DNA of 64,000 nt, taken from Heracleum sosnowskyi. Taxonomy: Eukaryota; Streptophyta; Magnoliopsida; Apiales; Apiaceae. The first letter of the stretch is position 1. Each line of letters opens with the position of its first letter. Under the pieces are notes generated by a model. It was not told the DNA's origin. It did not search any database and saw only the letters and a list, made by a program, of their open reading frames with translations. Made by a program: the position numbers and the translations under genes. The stretch is from positions 76,495,564-76,559,563 of the forward strand of contig CM061245.1 in NCBI GenBank assembly GCA_030848705.1. The letters are read 5' to 3'. Shown piece by piece: positions 35,149 to 46,056 of this stretch.

Positions 35149-35311
35149 GGGTGAATTCTCACTTGTTTCCATTCATTCCTCACATTCTATTTTCTCAAAG
35201 ATATTCTGCTGAATTTTCTCCAAAGTTTTCTCTAAATTGCTCTGCTAGGGTTCCATCACAAGGCGATTCCCGACGAGATTTTCCGTTGAATCTCACCGTT
35301 TTCTGGGTTTT

Positions 35312-35475
35312 TCACTTGAAGATTTGAAGATTTCTTTGAAGATTTCTGGGTTTTCTTCGAAGATTTGAAGATTTCTGGGCACTTTTTCTTGAAGACTTGA
35401 AGATTTTCTGGGTATTCGTTGAAGATTTGAAGATTTTCTGGGTATTCGTTGAAGATTTGAAAATTTCTGGGTTTA
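35312..35475. repeat. Short repeats in the antisense gene leader
   Basis: Five or so copies of a unit of about 30 bp built from 'gaagatttgaagatttctgg' and 'gtattcgtt', ending four bases before the ATG. Confidence 0.75.
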
Positions 35476-35478
35476 GAA

Positions 35479-37310
35479 ATGGCTGATCGAGCTTCCCAAC
35501 GTCTTCAAAAGATGAACTCCGCATCGAAAAGAGGTACCCCCATTCCTATTCGTTCAAAATACATGTCTTTGCATGATATGATTAATGAACGTGGGGATGA
35601 ATACCCGTCAGTATCTGCTTTAGATTCGTATGATTGTAGTAATAAATTTCACGAAGTAGATCTGATTAAAGATTATAATAAGATGTATAGGGTAAAGGCC
35701 CCCTTAAAACTTGTTCCTGCCGGCCCCGGTGACCGTTCATGTCACTGGCGGTCAAATGCTTTGTGTATTTACAAAGACTCTATAGTTGCCGGCTTTAGGT
35801 TCCCTTTTCATGAGTTTATACCTAGGCTTTTGGCCGATGTTCAAATAAACCCTAGCCAATTACCCCCAAATTCTTGGAGGATAATCCACTGTTTTATGGT
35901 TTTATGTCTTCGTAAAAACCTCCCTCTTTCTGTACCCTTGTTTAGAAGGATTTTCCAGTTTAAAAATAGCTTTGCCAACAACTTGGGTTGGGTATATATA
36001 AGCCATAGGGTAGGCTTCCCTTTCATTTTTCACCCAAAGTCAATCCCAGATAATAACCCCAAATGGAAAAATGAGTTCATGTATCTTTTATGGGAAGGAG
36101 GGGACTGGGGAACCCTTTTTCGTAGATCATTCGGGAGAGTTTCAGATGGTAGTCCCAACAATATTGTCTTGACTGAGGAGGAATCTCATGCCTAATCAGA
36201 GCATATCAAGGATAATGGGACTACTGTGGCTTGGGAGCTATTGGACGAGTTTGTCCTCAAGTCTGTCGGGCTCTCCACTGTTCATGATAAGGGTATTTTA
36301 CTTATCCCTTTTCTTTCCTTTGTGATTTTCTGCTAACCATTTTTTTTGGTTTTTCTTGCAGCTGCGGCCTTTATTAATAAGACCAATGAGCCCAAGGATG
36401 TGGAGACATCCAGGATGAAGAGGGCTAGGCTTGGAGATGATCCAAGGGGGAAGCCTAGTGTCCCTAGCTTTCTGATCCCTTCTGAGATCCCTGGAGACGA
36501 GGCTGACATTCCTGTGTCTTCCAAGTCTTCAGTGTGGCGTCCCAACTGGGGTATTAGGAAGAAGGACACCATTACTGGTGTGTCCAAACATGTTGTGGAT
36601 TGGTCATACCATTCCCTTACTCCTTGTGACTACAAGGATTTTGTTGCAGATTCCACCCTCGAGGGTGTTGAGCACTTAGGAGCTTAAGCTATTGCTGCGG
36701 TAATTTTCTTTACCTTAGCTATCTTTTTCTTTGAAGTATTTGCTTTATTTTTCTAACTTTTATTCTTTGGAAGACCAATGCCAACTTCCAGGGGGCATTG
36801 TTCCAAGCCAAGGCTTAGCGTACCTCTTCTGAGGCCAACAGGGCCAAGTTGGAGAGGTCTGAGGAGGAGGTGAAGTCTCTTAAGGAGACTCTTGCTAGAA
36901 GGGAGAAGGAGTTTGCTGACGCTCAGGCTGATATTGTTGAGCTGAGGAAGAGCAAGGATGATTGCATCGACGAGTACCTTGACTCTCAAGAGTACAAGGA
37001 CTTGATCGAGAAGCATGACGAGATTCTTTTCCTAGTCCAGCATACATCAGGATGGGAGGATGCTGTTCAGGCTATCTTGGCCAAGCATCCCGGGGTTTTT
37101 GACGCTGCTGACTTTCCAGCTCCTCACCCTCCTACTCCATTGGAGTGTATCTTGGCTGGAGTTGATGACATGGAGGAGGATGCTAGGATTTTAGATCCAG
37201 GGCATTCATCACCCCTTGGTGACACTTCTGCTGATGATGCTGATGAGCATTCTTCTGGCTCTAGCTCAGGGGAGGAGACAGATGCTGGTGTCCAGGAGGG
37301 TGAAGCCTAG
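35479..37310 (+). pseudogene. Antisense gene of the Tat element (three exons, decayed)
   Basis: Exon 1 (35479-36292) starts MADRASQRLQKMNSASKRG. It carries a region like the Transposase_28 / 'putative gypsy type transposon' family: GFRFPFHEFIPRLLADVQI, then LPPNSWRIIHCFMVLC. Intron 1 is 36293-36361 (GTATTT...TTGCAG). Exon 2 is 36362-36699. Intron 2 is 36700-36773 (GTAATT...TTGGAAG). Exon 3 is 36774-37310, with a coiled coil (SEEEVKSLKETLARREKEF) and an acidic tail. The splice sites restore one frame throughout. Three in-frame stops (36193-36195, 36685-36687 and 36816-36818) show it is a pseudogene here. Antisense ORFs are known in some Tat relatives such as Retand; their role is not established. 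Gene model and family are inferred. Confidence 0.7.
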
Positions 37311-37633
37311 TCTGTAGTTTGTTTGTGGCCATTCATGGCTTGTATTTCCTTTTTATGTATTTCCAGCCTTCGGGCTTAACTTAAACTCTTTGTAAGTTTA
37401 GTTTTTATTTGTATTTTGTGGCCATTCATGGCTTGTATTGTTTTCTTGATTCTTGACTTTGCATGCTTAGTCAACATGTTTATCAGAATGCAATTCACAT
37501 ATAATGAAAACATAAGAATACGGAATTCATAACTTTGAGAATGGGTTCAACCCTTACATAATACTCAAGTTTAAAAACTTGGGTTGGTTTTATCAAACCT
37601 TATTTCTAGTAGTGAGTCCACTTAGGAAACACC
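37311..37633. other. Region between antisense gene and pol ends (convergent)
   Basis: Convergent 3' ends of the antisense gene and gag-pol. 'gtggccattcatggcttgtat' occurs twice, near 37325 and 37418. This is probable 3' untranslated sequence for both. Confidence 0.4.
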
Positions 37634-40600
37634 TTAAACATAATAAACTTTCAAATTGGAGGCATGCCAAGTCCTTGGCACCTCATGCCCTTCAAGGGTT
37701 TCTAGCTTGTACGAGCCTCGACCAAATACGTTCTTGACGCGATATGGTCCTTCCCAATTTGGGGCCAACTTGCCTTTTTGTCCAACTCCGGATGCCTCAA
37801 TCTTTCGGAGGACTAAATCTCCTTGTCGAAAGAATCTCTCTTTAACCCTTAGGTTGTAATAGAAAGATGCTCGTTTCTGATGCTGAACTATCTTGGCATT
37901 TGCCTCATCTCTAACTTCATCAATCAAATCTAAGGCCAGCCTCAAGCCTTCCTCATTTGTTTCTGGCTCATAAGCCTCAACTCTTGGAGACGTGTGAGTA
38001 ATCTCCACTGGAACCACTGCCTCTGCCCCATATGCCAACAGAAAGGGGGTAGCTCCAGTGGTGACTTTACAGGTAGTACGATATGCCCATAGTATAGGGA
38101 GCAACTCATCTACCCAAGTGTTTCTGGAGCGTTCAACTCTTTTCTTCAGTCCATCTAGGATAATTCGATTTGCAACCTCAGCTTGCCCATTTGCTTGAGG
38201 ATGGGCGACAGAAGTGAAGCACAACTTGATATCGTTCTCATCACAATATTTCTTAAACTCATCGTTGTTAAACTGAGTTCCATTGTCTGTGACCAAGATA
38301 CGTGGAATCCCGTATCTGCATATCACATTTTCCCAGAAGAAATGCATCACTTGCTTGGTGGTTATCTTGGCTAATGGCTTAGCCTCAATCCACTTGGTGA
38401 AGTAGTCGATTGCTACTATCAAGAACTTTCGTTGAGCACTTGCCATTGGGAATGGCCCGAGTATATCCATTCCCCACATGGCAAAGGGGATTGGTGAGTT
38501 TATGGATGTCAACATCTCTGGTGGTTGCCTAACCACTGGGGCATGCTTCTGGCACCTTTCACATTTCTTTACGTAGCTTTTAGCATCTGCTAGTATGCTT
38601 GGCCAGTAGAAACCTAGACGAGTGATTTTCTGGGCAAGGGCTCTGCCCCCCAAGTGCTGCCCACAAATTCCTTCATGTACTTCCTTCAGGGCCAATTCTG
38701 CCTCTTGAGGTCTCAAACATTTCAGATATGGAATGATGAAAGACTTCTTGTATAGGATTCCCTCAATCAGGGTATACCTTAGTGCTCTGACGTATAGCTT
38801 TCGTGCTTCTGAAGTGTCGTTGGGTAACCACCCAGTTTCTAGATGAAATTTGATGGGATCCATCCAACAACTGCCAACATCAATGGGTGCTACCAACTTT
38901 CCGTTGATGCTTGGGGTCCTCAGGACTTGGAAGTATACACTCCCTGTATAGTTTTCAATTTCGGAAGAAGCAAATTTAGACAAGGCATCAGCCTTCATGT
39001 TTTCTTCCCTTGGAATGTGCTCTACATAGCATTCGTCGAACTGAGTCATGATGGCCTTGACAAGTTTCAAGTACTTGGCCATGACTTCATCTCTGGCCTC
39101 AAATTCCCCATTTACTTGGGAAACCACTAGCCTCGAATCTCCACATACTTTCAGAGTTTTAACTCTCAAGGCTCCAGCCAGCCCTAAGCCAGCTATCAGA
39201 GCTTCATACTCGGCCTCATTGTTTGTCGTCGGGAAGTCAAGTTTTAGTGCATACTCTATGAGGAATCCATCAGGACTTTGTAGCACTAAACCGGCTCCAC
39301 TTGATTTTGTTTTTGATGCTCCATCAAAATAGAGCACCCAATATTCTTTGAAATCCATCTCTTGATCTTTCTCATCCTCCACTATTACTTCCTGCCCCCC
39401 GACTTCTTGGTTGTCAATGGTACATTCAACCATGAAGTCAGCGAGTGCTTGAGCTTTTATGGTCGTTCGAGGCTTATACTTGATGTCGAATTCGCCCAAT
39501 TCAATGGCCCATTTGATCAATCTTCCACTGACTTGAGGGATATGCAAGATGTTTCTCAGAGGTTGATCAGTCAAGACATCTCTCTTGTGAGCTTGGAAGT
39601 ACGGGCGTAGCTTTCTTGAGGCCATTATCAAGGCTAAGGCAAACTTCTCAATCGTTGAGTAGTTTATTTCTGCCCCATGTAGAATCTTACTCACATAGTA
39701 GACGGGCTTCTGCACTTTCAATTCTCCCTTTATCAGTACAGCTCCAAGGGTTGTGTTAGAAACTGCCAAGTACAAGTAGAGAATTTCCCCTGGCTTGGGC
39801 TTTGCCAACAGTGGTGCCTCAGCCATGTATTTCTTCAGGGCCTCAAAGGCCTCTTGGCTCTCCGTTGTCCATTCAAAATTTTTCACGTTCTTGAGTGCTT
39901 TGAAGAAAGATAAGCACTTCTCTCCTGACTTGGAGATACATCCTCCCAATGCTGCCACTCTTCCCGTTAGTTTTTGGACATCCTTGACAGTCTTTGGTGG
40001 TTCCATGTCTAGAATTGCTTTGATTTTGTCGGGATTGGCCTCAATTCCTCTCTTGGAAACCATTAGGCCTAAAAACTTTCCCGAGCCTACACCAAAGGCA
40101 CACTTAGCTGGATTCAACATCATCTTGTGGTGCCTTAGCACTTCAAATGCCTCTCGGAGGTGCTCAATGTGATCGGCCTTATCGAGGCTCTTGACTAACA
40201 TGTCATCTACGTAGACCTCCATGGTTTTTCCAATTAGGTGTCCAAAAATTTTGTTCACCAATCTTTGGTATGTTGCCCCTGCATTCTTAAGTCCAAATGC
40301 CATGACTAGATAACAGAAAACACCAAAGTCAGTGATGAATGATACCTTGGAGATGTCATCCTTGTGCATTTTGATTTGGTTGTATCCACTGAAGTCATCC
40401 ATGAAACTGAGCATCTCGTGTCCAGCTGTAGCATCTATTAATGCATCAATCATTGGTAAGGGAAAACAATCCTTAGGACATGCATCATTCAAATCAGTGA
40501 AGTCCACACACATCCTCCACTTTCCATTGGCCTTTTTGACCATCACGGGGTTAGCCAACCATTCTGGGAATTGTGTTTCTTCAATGAACCCGGCCTCTAG

Positions 40601-41797
40601 AAGCTTTTCAACTTCTTGTTTAATGGCCTCTTGCCTTTCTGAAGCAAAATTTCTCTTCTTTTGTTTCACCGTCTTTCTTTCAGGATCCACATTCAACTTG
40701 TGAGTTATCAATTGGGGATCAATCCCTGGCATATCAGTCGCTGTCCAAGCAAAAACGTCATTGTTCTCTTGAAGAAAAGATATGAGCTTGTTTTTCAATG
40801 GCTCAGATAGTAGTGCCCCGACATAAGTCACCTTCTCCGGTTCACCAGGGACTAAGGGAATGAGGATTAAATCCTCAGCTAGTTTCCCTCTTCGGTCCTC
40901 ATTGTCGCCAGTATCCATGTCTTCAATTGGGAGAACTTGCCCCCGGATTCCATCAGGCCTTAACGCGGCTACATAACAACTTCTAGCCATTTTTTGGTCT
41001 CCTCGTTCTTCACCAATCTCATTCCTCGTTGGGAACTTGATTTTCAGATGATAAGAAGAGGCAACGACCTTAAATGCATGAAGACCAGTCCTTCCCAGGA
41101 TTGCATTGTAGGTCGAAGTTGCCTTTATAACTATGAAGTTCAGCATTTGAGTAGATGTATTCATCCCTTGCCCCATGGTCATTAGGAGTTGGATAGTGCC
41201 TTCCACTTTTGACTCCACCCCATTGAATCTGTATATGGGCATATTCGAGGGTGTCAACTGAGAGTCAGTGTAGCCCATTTTGATGAAAGCATCATGGAAC
41301 AAGATGTCCACTGAGGCTCCATTGTCGACTAGAACTCTCTTGGTTTCAGAATTTCCTATCACAGGAATGATGACTAAGGGATCATCGTGGGGAAACTTCA
41401 CTCCCTCTAGATCTGAATCATCAAAACCTATTGATACTTCGGTCCGGGCATGCTTCGGTGCTTCTCCAACCACGGTCATTACTTTTCGAGCATAATCCTT
41501 TCTTGAGTTTCGGGAGGACCCAGCAGCAGTTGGCCCTCCGAATATCATGTTGATGACTGGCCCTCGGGGCTTAGAGTTACGATCTTGGTCGTTGTCCCTT
41601 CTGTCGTAATCTTTCCTTTCATAGTTTCCTCTTTGACTCCCTTGATTTCCATCCTTGGTGAATTTGCTGAGTTTTCCTCTTCGTATCAGAAATTCGATCT
41701 CATCTTTCAACTGCCTACAATCGTTAGTGTCGTGGCCGACTTCTTTGTGGAACCGACAGAACTGATTTTGGTTCCGTTTGGACATGTCAGCCCTCAT
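37634..41797 (-). CDS. Tat gypsy Pol polyprotein (PR-RT-RH-aRH-INT), uninterrupted
   Basis: An open frame of 1387 codons. It begins with the Gag zinc motif CRFHKEVGHDTNDC. Next come protease (VDNGASVDIL), RT with YVDD at 40202-40213, and the normal RNase H. A second, archaeal-type RNase H follows (YFDGASKTKSSGAGLVLQ, ADALSKFAS). Integrase has an HHCC zinc finger (HLGG...CERCQKHA) and the DDE core: GMDILGPF, VTDNGTQF and the Glu of QAEVANRI. There is no chromodomain. The enzymes copy the element RNA to DNA and insert it. Pol looks intact, but it is in frame with Gag through a TGA at 41809-41807 where Trp is expected, and Gag has other lesions, so normal Gag-Pol cannot be made. The true N-terminus is set by protease cutting, not by this Met. 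Confidence 0.92.
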   Translation of the reverse strand: MRADMSKRNQNQFCRFHKEVGHDTNDCRQLKDEIEFLIRRGKLSKFTKDGNQGSQRGNYERKDYDRRDNDQDRNSKPRGPVINMIFGGPTAAGSSRNSRKDYARKVMTVVGEAPKHARTEVSIGFDDSDLEGVKFPHDDPLVIIPVIGNSETKRVLVDNGASVDILFHDAFIKMGYTDSQLTPSNMPIYRFNGVESKVEGTIQLLMTMGQGMNTSTQMLNFIVIKATSTYNAILGRTGLHAFKVVASSYHLKIKFPTRNEIGEERGDQKMARSCYVAALRPDGIRGQVLPIEDMDTGDNEDRRGKLAEDLILIPLVPGEPEKVTYVGALLSEPLKNKLISFLQENNDVFAWTATDMPGIDPQLITHKLNVDPERKTVKQKKRNFASERQEAIKQEVEKLLEAGFIEETQFPEWLANPVMVKKANGKWRMCVDFTDLNDACPKDCFPLPMIDALIDATAGHEMLSFMDDFSGYNQIKMHKDDISKVSFITDFGVFCYLVMAFGLKNAGATYQRLVNKIFGHLIGKTMEVYVDDMLVKSLDKADHIEHLREAFEVLRHHKMMLNPAKCAFGVGSGKFLGLMVSKRGIEANPDKIKAILDMEPPKTVKDVQKLTGRVAALGGCISKSGEKCLSFFKALKNVKNFEWTTESQEAFEALKKYMAEAPLLAKPKPGEILYLYLAVSNTTLGAVLIKGELKVQKPVYYVSKILHGAEINYSTIEKFALALIMASRKLRPYFQAHKRDVLTDQPLRNILHIPQVSGRLIKWAIELGEFDIKYKPRTTIKAQALADFMVECTIDNQEVGGQEVIVEDEKDQEMDFKEYWVLYFDGASKTKSSGAGLVLQSPDGFLIEYALKLDFPTTNNEAEYEALIAGLGLAGALRVKTLKVCGDSRLVVSQVNGEFEARDEVMAKYLKLVKAIMTQFDECYVEHIPREENMKADALSKFASSEIENYTGSVYFQVLRTPSINGKLVAPIDVGSCWMDPIKFHLETGWLPNDTSEARKLYVRALRYTLIEGILYKKSFIIPYLKCLRPQEAELALKEVHEGICGQHLGGRALAQKITRLGFYWPSILADAKSYVKKCERCQKHAPVVRQPPEMLTSINSPIPFAMWGMDILGPFPMASAQRKFLIVAIDYFTKWIEAKPLAKITTKQVMHFFWENVICRYGIPRILVTDNGTQFNNDEFKKYCDENDIKLCFTSVAHPQANGQAEVANRIILDGLKKRVERSRNTWVDELLPILWAYRTTCKVTTGATPFLLAYGAEAVVPVEITHTSPRVEAYEPETNEEGLRLALDLIDEVRDEANAKIVQHQKRASFYYNLRVKERFFRQGDLVLRKIEASGVGQKGKLAPNWEGPYRVKNVFGRGSYKLETLEGHEVPRTWHASNLKVYYV

Positions 41798-43332
41798 TGG
41801 CTTCGGTCATTTGAGATCTCCTTCCTTAGCTATCTCCATCAAAATTTGACTCCTGGAAGTGTTCAATCTTGCATACTCCGTAAACTTTGGCCCAAAATTG
41901 TTTCTCTTGGGTGGAGAATCAGAGTCCTTTGATTTTCTGGGAAACTTTTCCTTGACGTCGTATTCCTGAGTTTCTTTTCTTTTCTTTGAGTTTCCACTAC
42001 CACTAGCAGTGGGTTCATACTTTCTCATGCTTTCTTCAGCCTTAATATACTTTCCGGCTCTATCTTGGAGCTTCAGCATGCTCTCGGGTGGATGTTTAGC
42101 TAACGGCCTTTTGAAGTGGTCATCAATAGTTCCTTGTTGCAGGGCTATCATAGCCACTCTGTCCTCTAAGTCCGGGACTTTCAAAGCCTCTCGAGTGAAT
42201 CGATTGATGTAGTCCCTTAGGGCTTCATTCTTTCCTTGCTGGATTGCCATGAGTGACGCAAAGCTTTTATCATGCACCCTTCCACTAATGAACTGATTGA
42301 TAAAAGCTTTGCTTAGTTATTTGAAAGACCCAATTGAGTTGGGAGGAAGACGGCTATACCAGCGTTGGGCCATGCCTGCCAAGGTTTGTGGAAACGCCCT
42401 ACACTTGACCGCATCGTTGGTTGGCTGCAACAGCAGTGCATTGGAGAAGGTCCTTACATGATTTGCGGGATCTCCCGTTCCATCATAGGCTTTGATCGAA
42501 GGCATCTTGAATTTTCTGGATATAGCCGTTTTCATGATGTCTTGAGTAAACGGTGGTGTAGGATCATCAGGATCCCTAGGGGCAACAAAATACTAGGATC
42601 ACCCCTTGGGGCTTCGACCCTCTTAGTTCTTCTTGCCGGTGGATCCAAGTTGATTATCAGGATCCCTTCAGTCGTTCGGCCCCAAGATTGAGCGGCCTCC
42701 TCCTCAGCAAGGAGTTTCTTGAGCCTTGCAGTCTCTGCCTCATGGGCTGCAATTTTCTCCTTAGTAGTTTGGGGTTGATCCCGATTTGTCTGGGAAGAAC
42801 GTCTCCTTCTTGGGGCGACATCCTCCCCATTTGTATAACCCTCATCCTCGGTGTATGGGCCCGAGTAATCTTGAACGAAAGGGGTCTGGCGAGTTTGTTG
42901 ATTTTGGGATCCCAGACCTTGAATATAAGGGGGCACATATGCCTCATGGTAGATTGGATTAGTTCCACTACCGCCCGCCATGGGTCGAGAGGGCATGCCA
43001 TAGCTTGGCATCCCCAAAGTCTGATTCGCGTATTGAGGGAGATCAGTAGTATGGAGTTGAAGGCTTCTCGGTGCATTCATGATGAGTGGAAAAGTCGAGA
43101 TTGGTTGCTGGTGAACGGTCTCTTGTGGATTAGATCCATGAATGACCATCTGCAGGGGATTCGTCCCTTCAACCGAAATTGGGATTTCCGGTCCTTGAGT
43201 GTTGGTGGGGATATTCGTCCCTTGAGTGCCAGTAGTCGGCGGTGGTTGATTTCCGTGAGTATCAGTCTCAGAGGTGACAGGGCGATCCTCGGGAGTTTGA
43301 GTATCTCGAGCTGTTATTCGTGTGTTTGCCAT
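41798..43332 (-). pseudogene. Tat gypsy Gag with three lesions
   Basis: Gag starts MANTRITARDTQTPED at 43332. The first frame runs to 42532 but drifts out of frame between about 42610 and 42550 (a one-base indel). The proper frame resumes before MKTAISRKFKMPSIKAYDG at 42535. That frame meets TAA at 42319-42317, continues from 42277 (LMAIQQGKNEALRDYI), and ends with TGA at 41809-41807 in frame with Pol. The segment with DPANHVRTF and AQRWYSRLPPNSI is the conserved retrotransposon Gag core (retrotrans_gag). So Gag-Pol was once a single frame of about 1900 codons, now broken in three places. Confidence 0.85.
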
Positions 43333-43341
43333 GGTAGATGT

Positions 43342-43365
43342 TGTCTTCCCACAGACGGCGCCAAA
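43342..43365 (-). other. Primer-binding site of the Tat element
   Basis: The minus strand reads TTTGGCGCCGTCTGTGGGAA next to the 5' LTR. TGGCGCCG at the start is usual for Tat/Athila-type gypsy elements (tRNA-Asp-type primer; assignment from memory). Confidence 0.7.
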
Positions 43366-43859
43366 TGTTGTGGATTAAAAAACGTACTTGTATATTAATT
43401 GCTAGGATTAATGAGCTTCGAGCTTTAATGGTTGCACTTGTGTTTCGAGACTAAATCGGTCCTCACAAGATGCATACGTATCTCAATTAATGCTGAGAAT
43501 CAAGCCAAAGACGTAGTTCTGATTGTAGGATCAGGTCCTTTATATAGGCGTCTCGAGCCTTGTATTTGTGGTAGGTTTAGGAGTCTTAGCGAATAAGTCT
43601 CCTTTTTGATATTGGATAAACATTGTATATCTTGCTGAATAAGTCTTTTCCTTGTTGATAAAAGGCTATGACTCATTAATTGGGATTCTGGATCCTTCTT
43701 TGACTGATTTACCATATTTTGGACTATTTTCATGAGCTGTATATTTTCCCTATTCATTAATTACGAAATTAATGAATAATTAGGGTGTCAGGCCTTAAAT
43801 ATCGGCATTTCCATTGACTTGTCAATTATATTTCTATAATTACTTTTCTGTCCATATCA
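43366..43859 (-). repeat. 5' LTR of the Tat element
   Basis: 494 bp, same ends as 33526-34019. It abuts the primer site, so it is the 5' LTR of the minus-strand element. Confidence 0.9.
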
Positions 43860-44049
43860 TTTTTAAATATAATATTTTTTGGCTAAATCTTTTTTAACAA
43901 TAATTTAATCATGTAAACTAATAACTTTTAAATATTAAAATATTCATAAATAAATATAATTATAAATATTAAAAAAACAATCGTGTGTTTCATGGGTAAT
44001 TAAAATATAATTATAAACAAAATAATTATAAACAAAATTTAAGTAACCG
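43860..44049 (+). mobile_element. Helitron family B, right part after the Tat element
   Basis: Matches 31705-31883 closely and ends at 'atttaagtaaccgt', just short of the hairpin, then changes to unrelated sequence. The 3' end of this copy is therefore lost. Confidence 0.65.
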
Positions 44050-45270
44050 TAGTGCTAAATGCTCGTAATCTTGAATAAACTCAAAAAACAAAATTATTAG
44101 TAAAATAATCATAATCTCAAACATTCTCACACATTTTTTATTTGTTAAAATGATCTTAATCTCGAATAAAATTAGAATTCTTGAATTATCATCACATACT
44201 AACTCACTGTATTTATCTACACTAATTACGACCTCATTTTTCATCTATTTTTTACCTTGACTTGGAATAATTTGATTTTCATAAATACTTATAAAGATAT
44301 TTTATATTTTAATATTAAGAAGTTATTATTATTTGAAAATTTGAAATCTAATATTAATAAAAAAATAATTAAATATTCAATCTACACATAATTTAATTTA
44401 TAATTAATATTATTTATATTAAAATAAGATTTTAATGAAATAAATTTTATATAACTATGCCCGGGAACTAATCTAATACTATTGATAAGCTAGTGTCCTT
44501 CGTAGATTTTGAATTTAGAGATGAAGGAAAGATTTATATTTATTTGTTTTCTCTAAGAGGTTACCAAGATTTTTGAAAAAAAAAGTATAGAAAAGGAGGT
44601 TAAAATATGGATCAATTTCTCTCTAATTTTGTTTAAAAGTGGGATAATTGACACAAAAGATAAATTGCGGTCTTTCCATAATATCACTTTCTTTTCTTTT
44701 CTTGAAAAAATTGGAAACATAAAAAAAAATTGCTTATCAATTATTTTTTTTCTCCTATACAGAATTTTTTTTATTTTATTTTCTTCAACTAAAAAACTCT
44801 GGAACATAGATTTGTCAAAAAAGATTTGTTAGCCTGACCAAAAAAAAAATCATTTGTAGAATCATCCCTCCCTTCTGATAACGTTGAAAGTTCTAAAGAA
44901 AAGGTTTTGCCTTTGTCTTTATATTTCCAAAAAGTGATTATCTTTGTCTTGGCTAATAATATATTCCTAGTATCTATCTATCTATACTATAATATTATAG
45001 CTTATAGTCCATGCGATGCACGGTTACTTAAATTTTAGAGAAATTACCAAAAAGACTACTTTTTTAAAGTTTTTTTTTGCAATTTTATCATCTTCTGGAA
45101 ATATTTGAAAAAATACTAAATTTTTGAAAATATTTGCAAAAATACGGTCTGCAACTACTTTCAACCATCTGCAACTGCAACCAAAATCAACCACAGATGC
45201 AACTAAAAATACGATCTGCAACCACATACAACTGCTCCTCCATGGCAACTGCTAGTTGTAAAAATATTGA
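44050..45270. other. AT-rich region with Helitron-like scraps
   Basis: No gene recognised. A family A 5' phrase (TATCTATACTATAATATTA at about 44977) and, on the minus strand, a family B 3' end (CCGTGCATCGCATGGACTATAAGCTATA, about 45001-45033) lie side by side. A stretch at 45145-45250 repeats 'ctgcaact' many times. Small ORFs (44026-44244, 44553-44807) are low-complexity. Confidence 0.4.
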
Positions 45271-45278
45271 CATGACTC

Positions 45279-46056
45279 TTGGAGCATATACACCGACGGT
45301 ATTAAAAGAGTTGATTCATGGGCTTTTTTCATGTTGTTGTGATAAAGCAGTATGCACCCCTTTTTTTTTTCACTCCATCAATTTATTCACCTTCTTCAAT
45401 TCATCAATTGGTCCATTGATTTTCCATGGACTTGGTCATGACCATCAATTCACGGGTCCATGAAATGAATCATTTTTCTTTACTTTTTCTGTTTGCACAA
45501 CAACTATATGTCCTCCAACAGCTATAATTTTAAGCGGTCAGATTTTTTGACCTATAAATGACATCTCTCAATTATCATTTTCAAAAAAAAAAAATTCATA
45601 CTCATATTTTTTGTAATTCATAATTTTTTTTTAAAATGGGTATCAATTGACTTTCATCCGAATAGTTACAATTATATGTTTCTTGGGCTCGATAATCTAT
45701 TGATCCAATTACGGGTCGATATTGAAACAAAAATAATTTGTGGGGACGAATTTATGAAGATTATGCCCAAAATTGGTGTGACACTCCCCAAAATTAATCT
45801 TATCAAAAATCTAAACTTATCCGACAATTTATCATTGGATCTTATTTGTGGGACCATTAAATAATAGAGATGAATTAAAAATTATGACATAAAGTATAAT
45901 TATTTATTTGATGAATAGTAACCGATGAATTGATGGAGTTGTATGAGTCCATAAAAATAACAAAAATAATTGATTATTCATGAATAATAATCAATTTCAT
46001 TAATTTAATCCATGAATTCACGAATCAAAGAACTTTATGGGTACATATGCTCTTAA
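45279..46056. mobile_element. Possible MITE with GAGCATAT ends
   Basis: GGAGCATATACACC at 45280 and GGGTACATATGCTC near 46050 are imperfect inverted ends. The inner flanks ('gagttgattcatgg' and 'ccatgaattcacgaatc') are also inverted. No transposase. Superfamily uncertain. Confidence 0.4.

Larger units (their letters stand above)
33526..43859 (-). mobile_element. Ty3-gypsy Tat-lineage retrotransposon with antisense gene
   Basis: Two 494-bp LTRs (33526-34019 and 43366-43859), a primer site at the right LTR, a polypurine tract (minus AGTTGGGGGCAAA) at the left LTR and gag-pol on the minus strand. Order on the minus strand: 5' LTR, gag, protease, RT, RNase H, second RNase H, integrase, then a 3' region of about 3.6 kb with a gene on the plus strand, then the 3' LTR. 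The second RNase H domain and absence of a chromodomain mark the Tat lineage. I count about 12 differences between the LTRs (roughly 2.4 per cent), so insertion is fairly recent. The flanking five bases do not match (agacc against ttttt). Confidence 0.9.
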
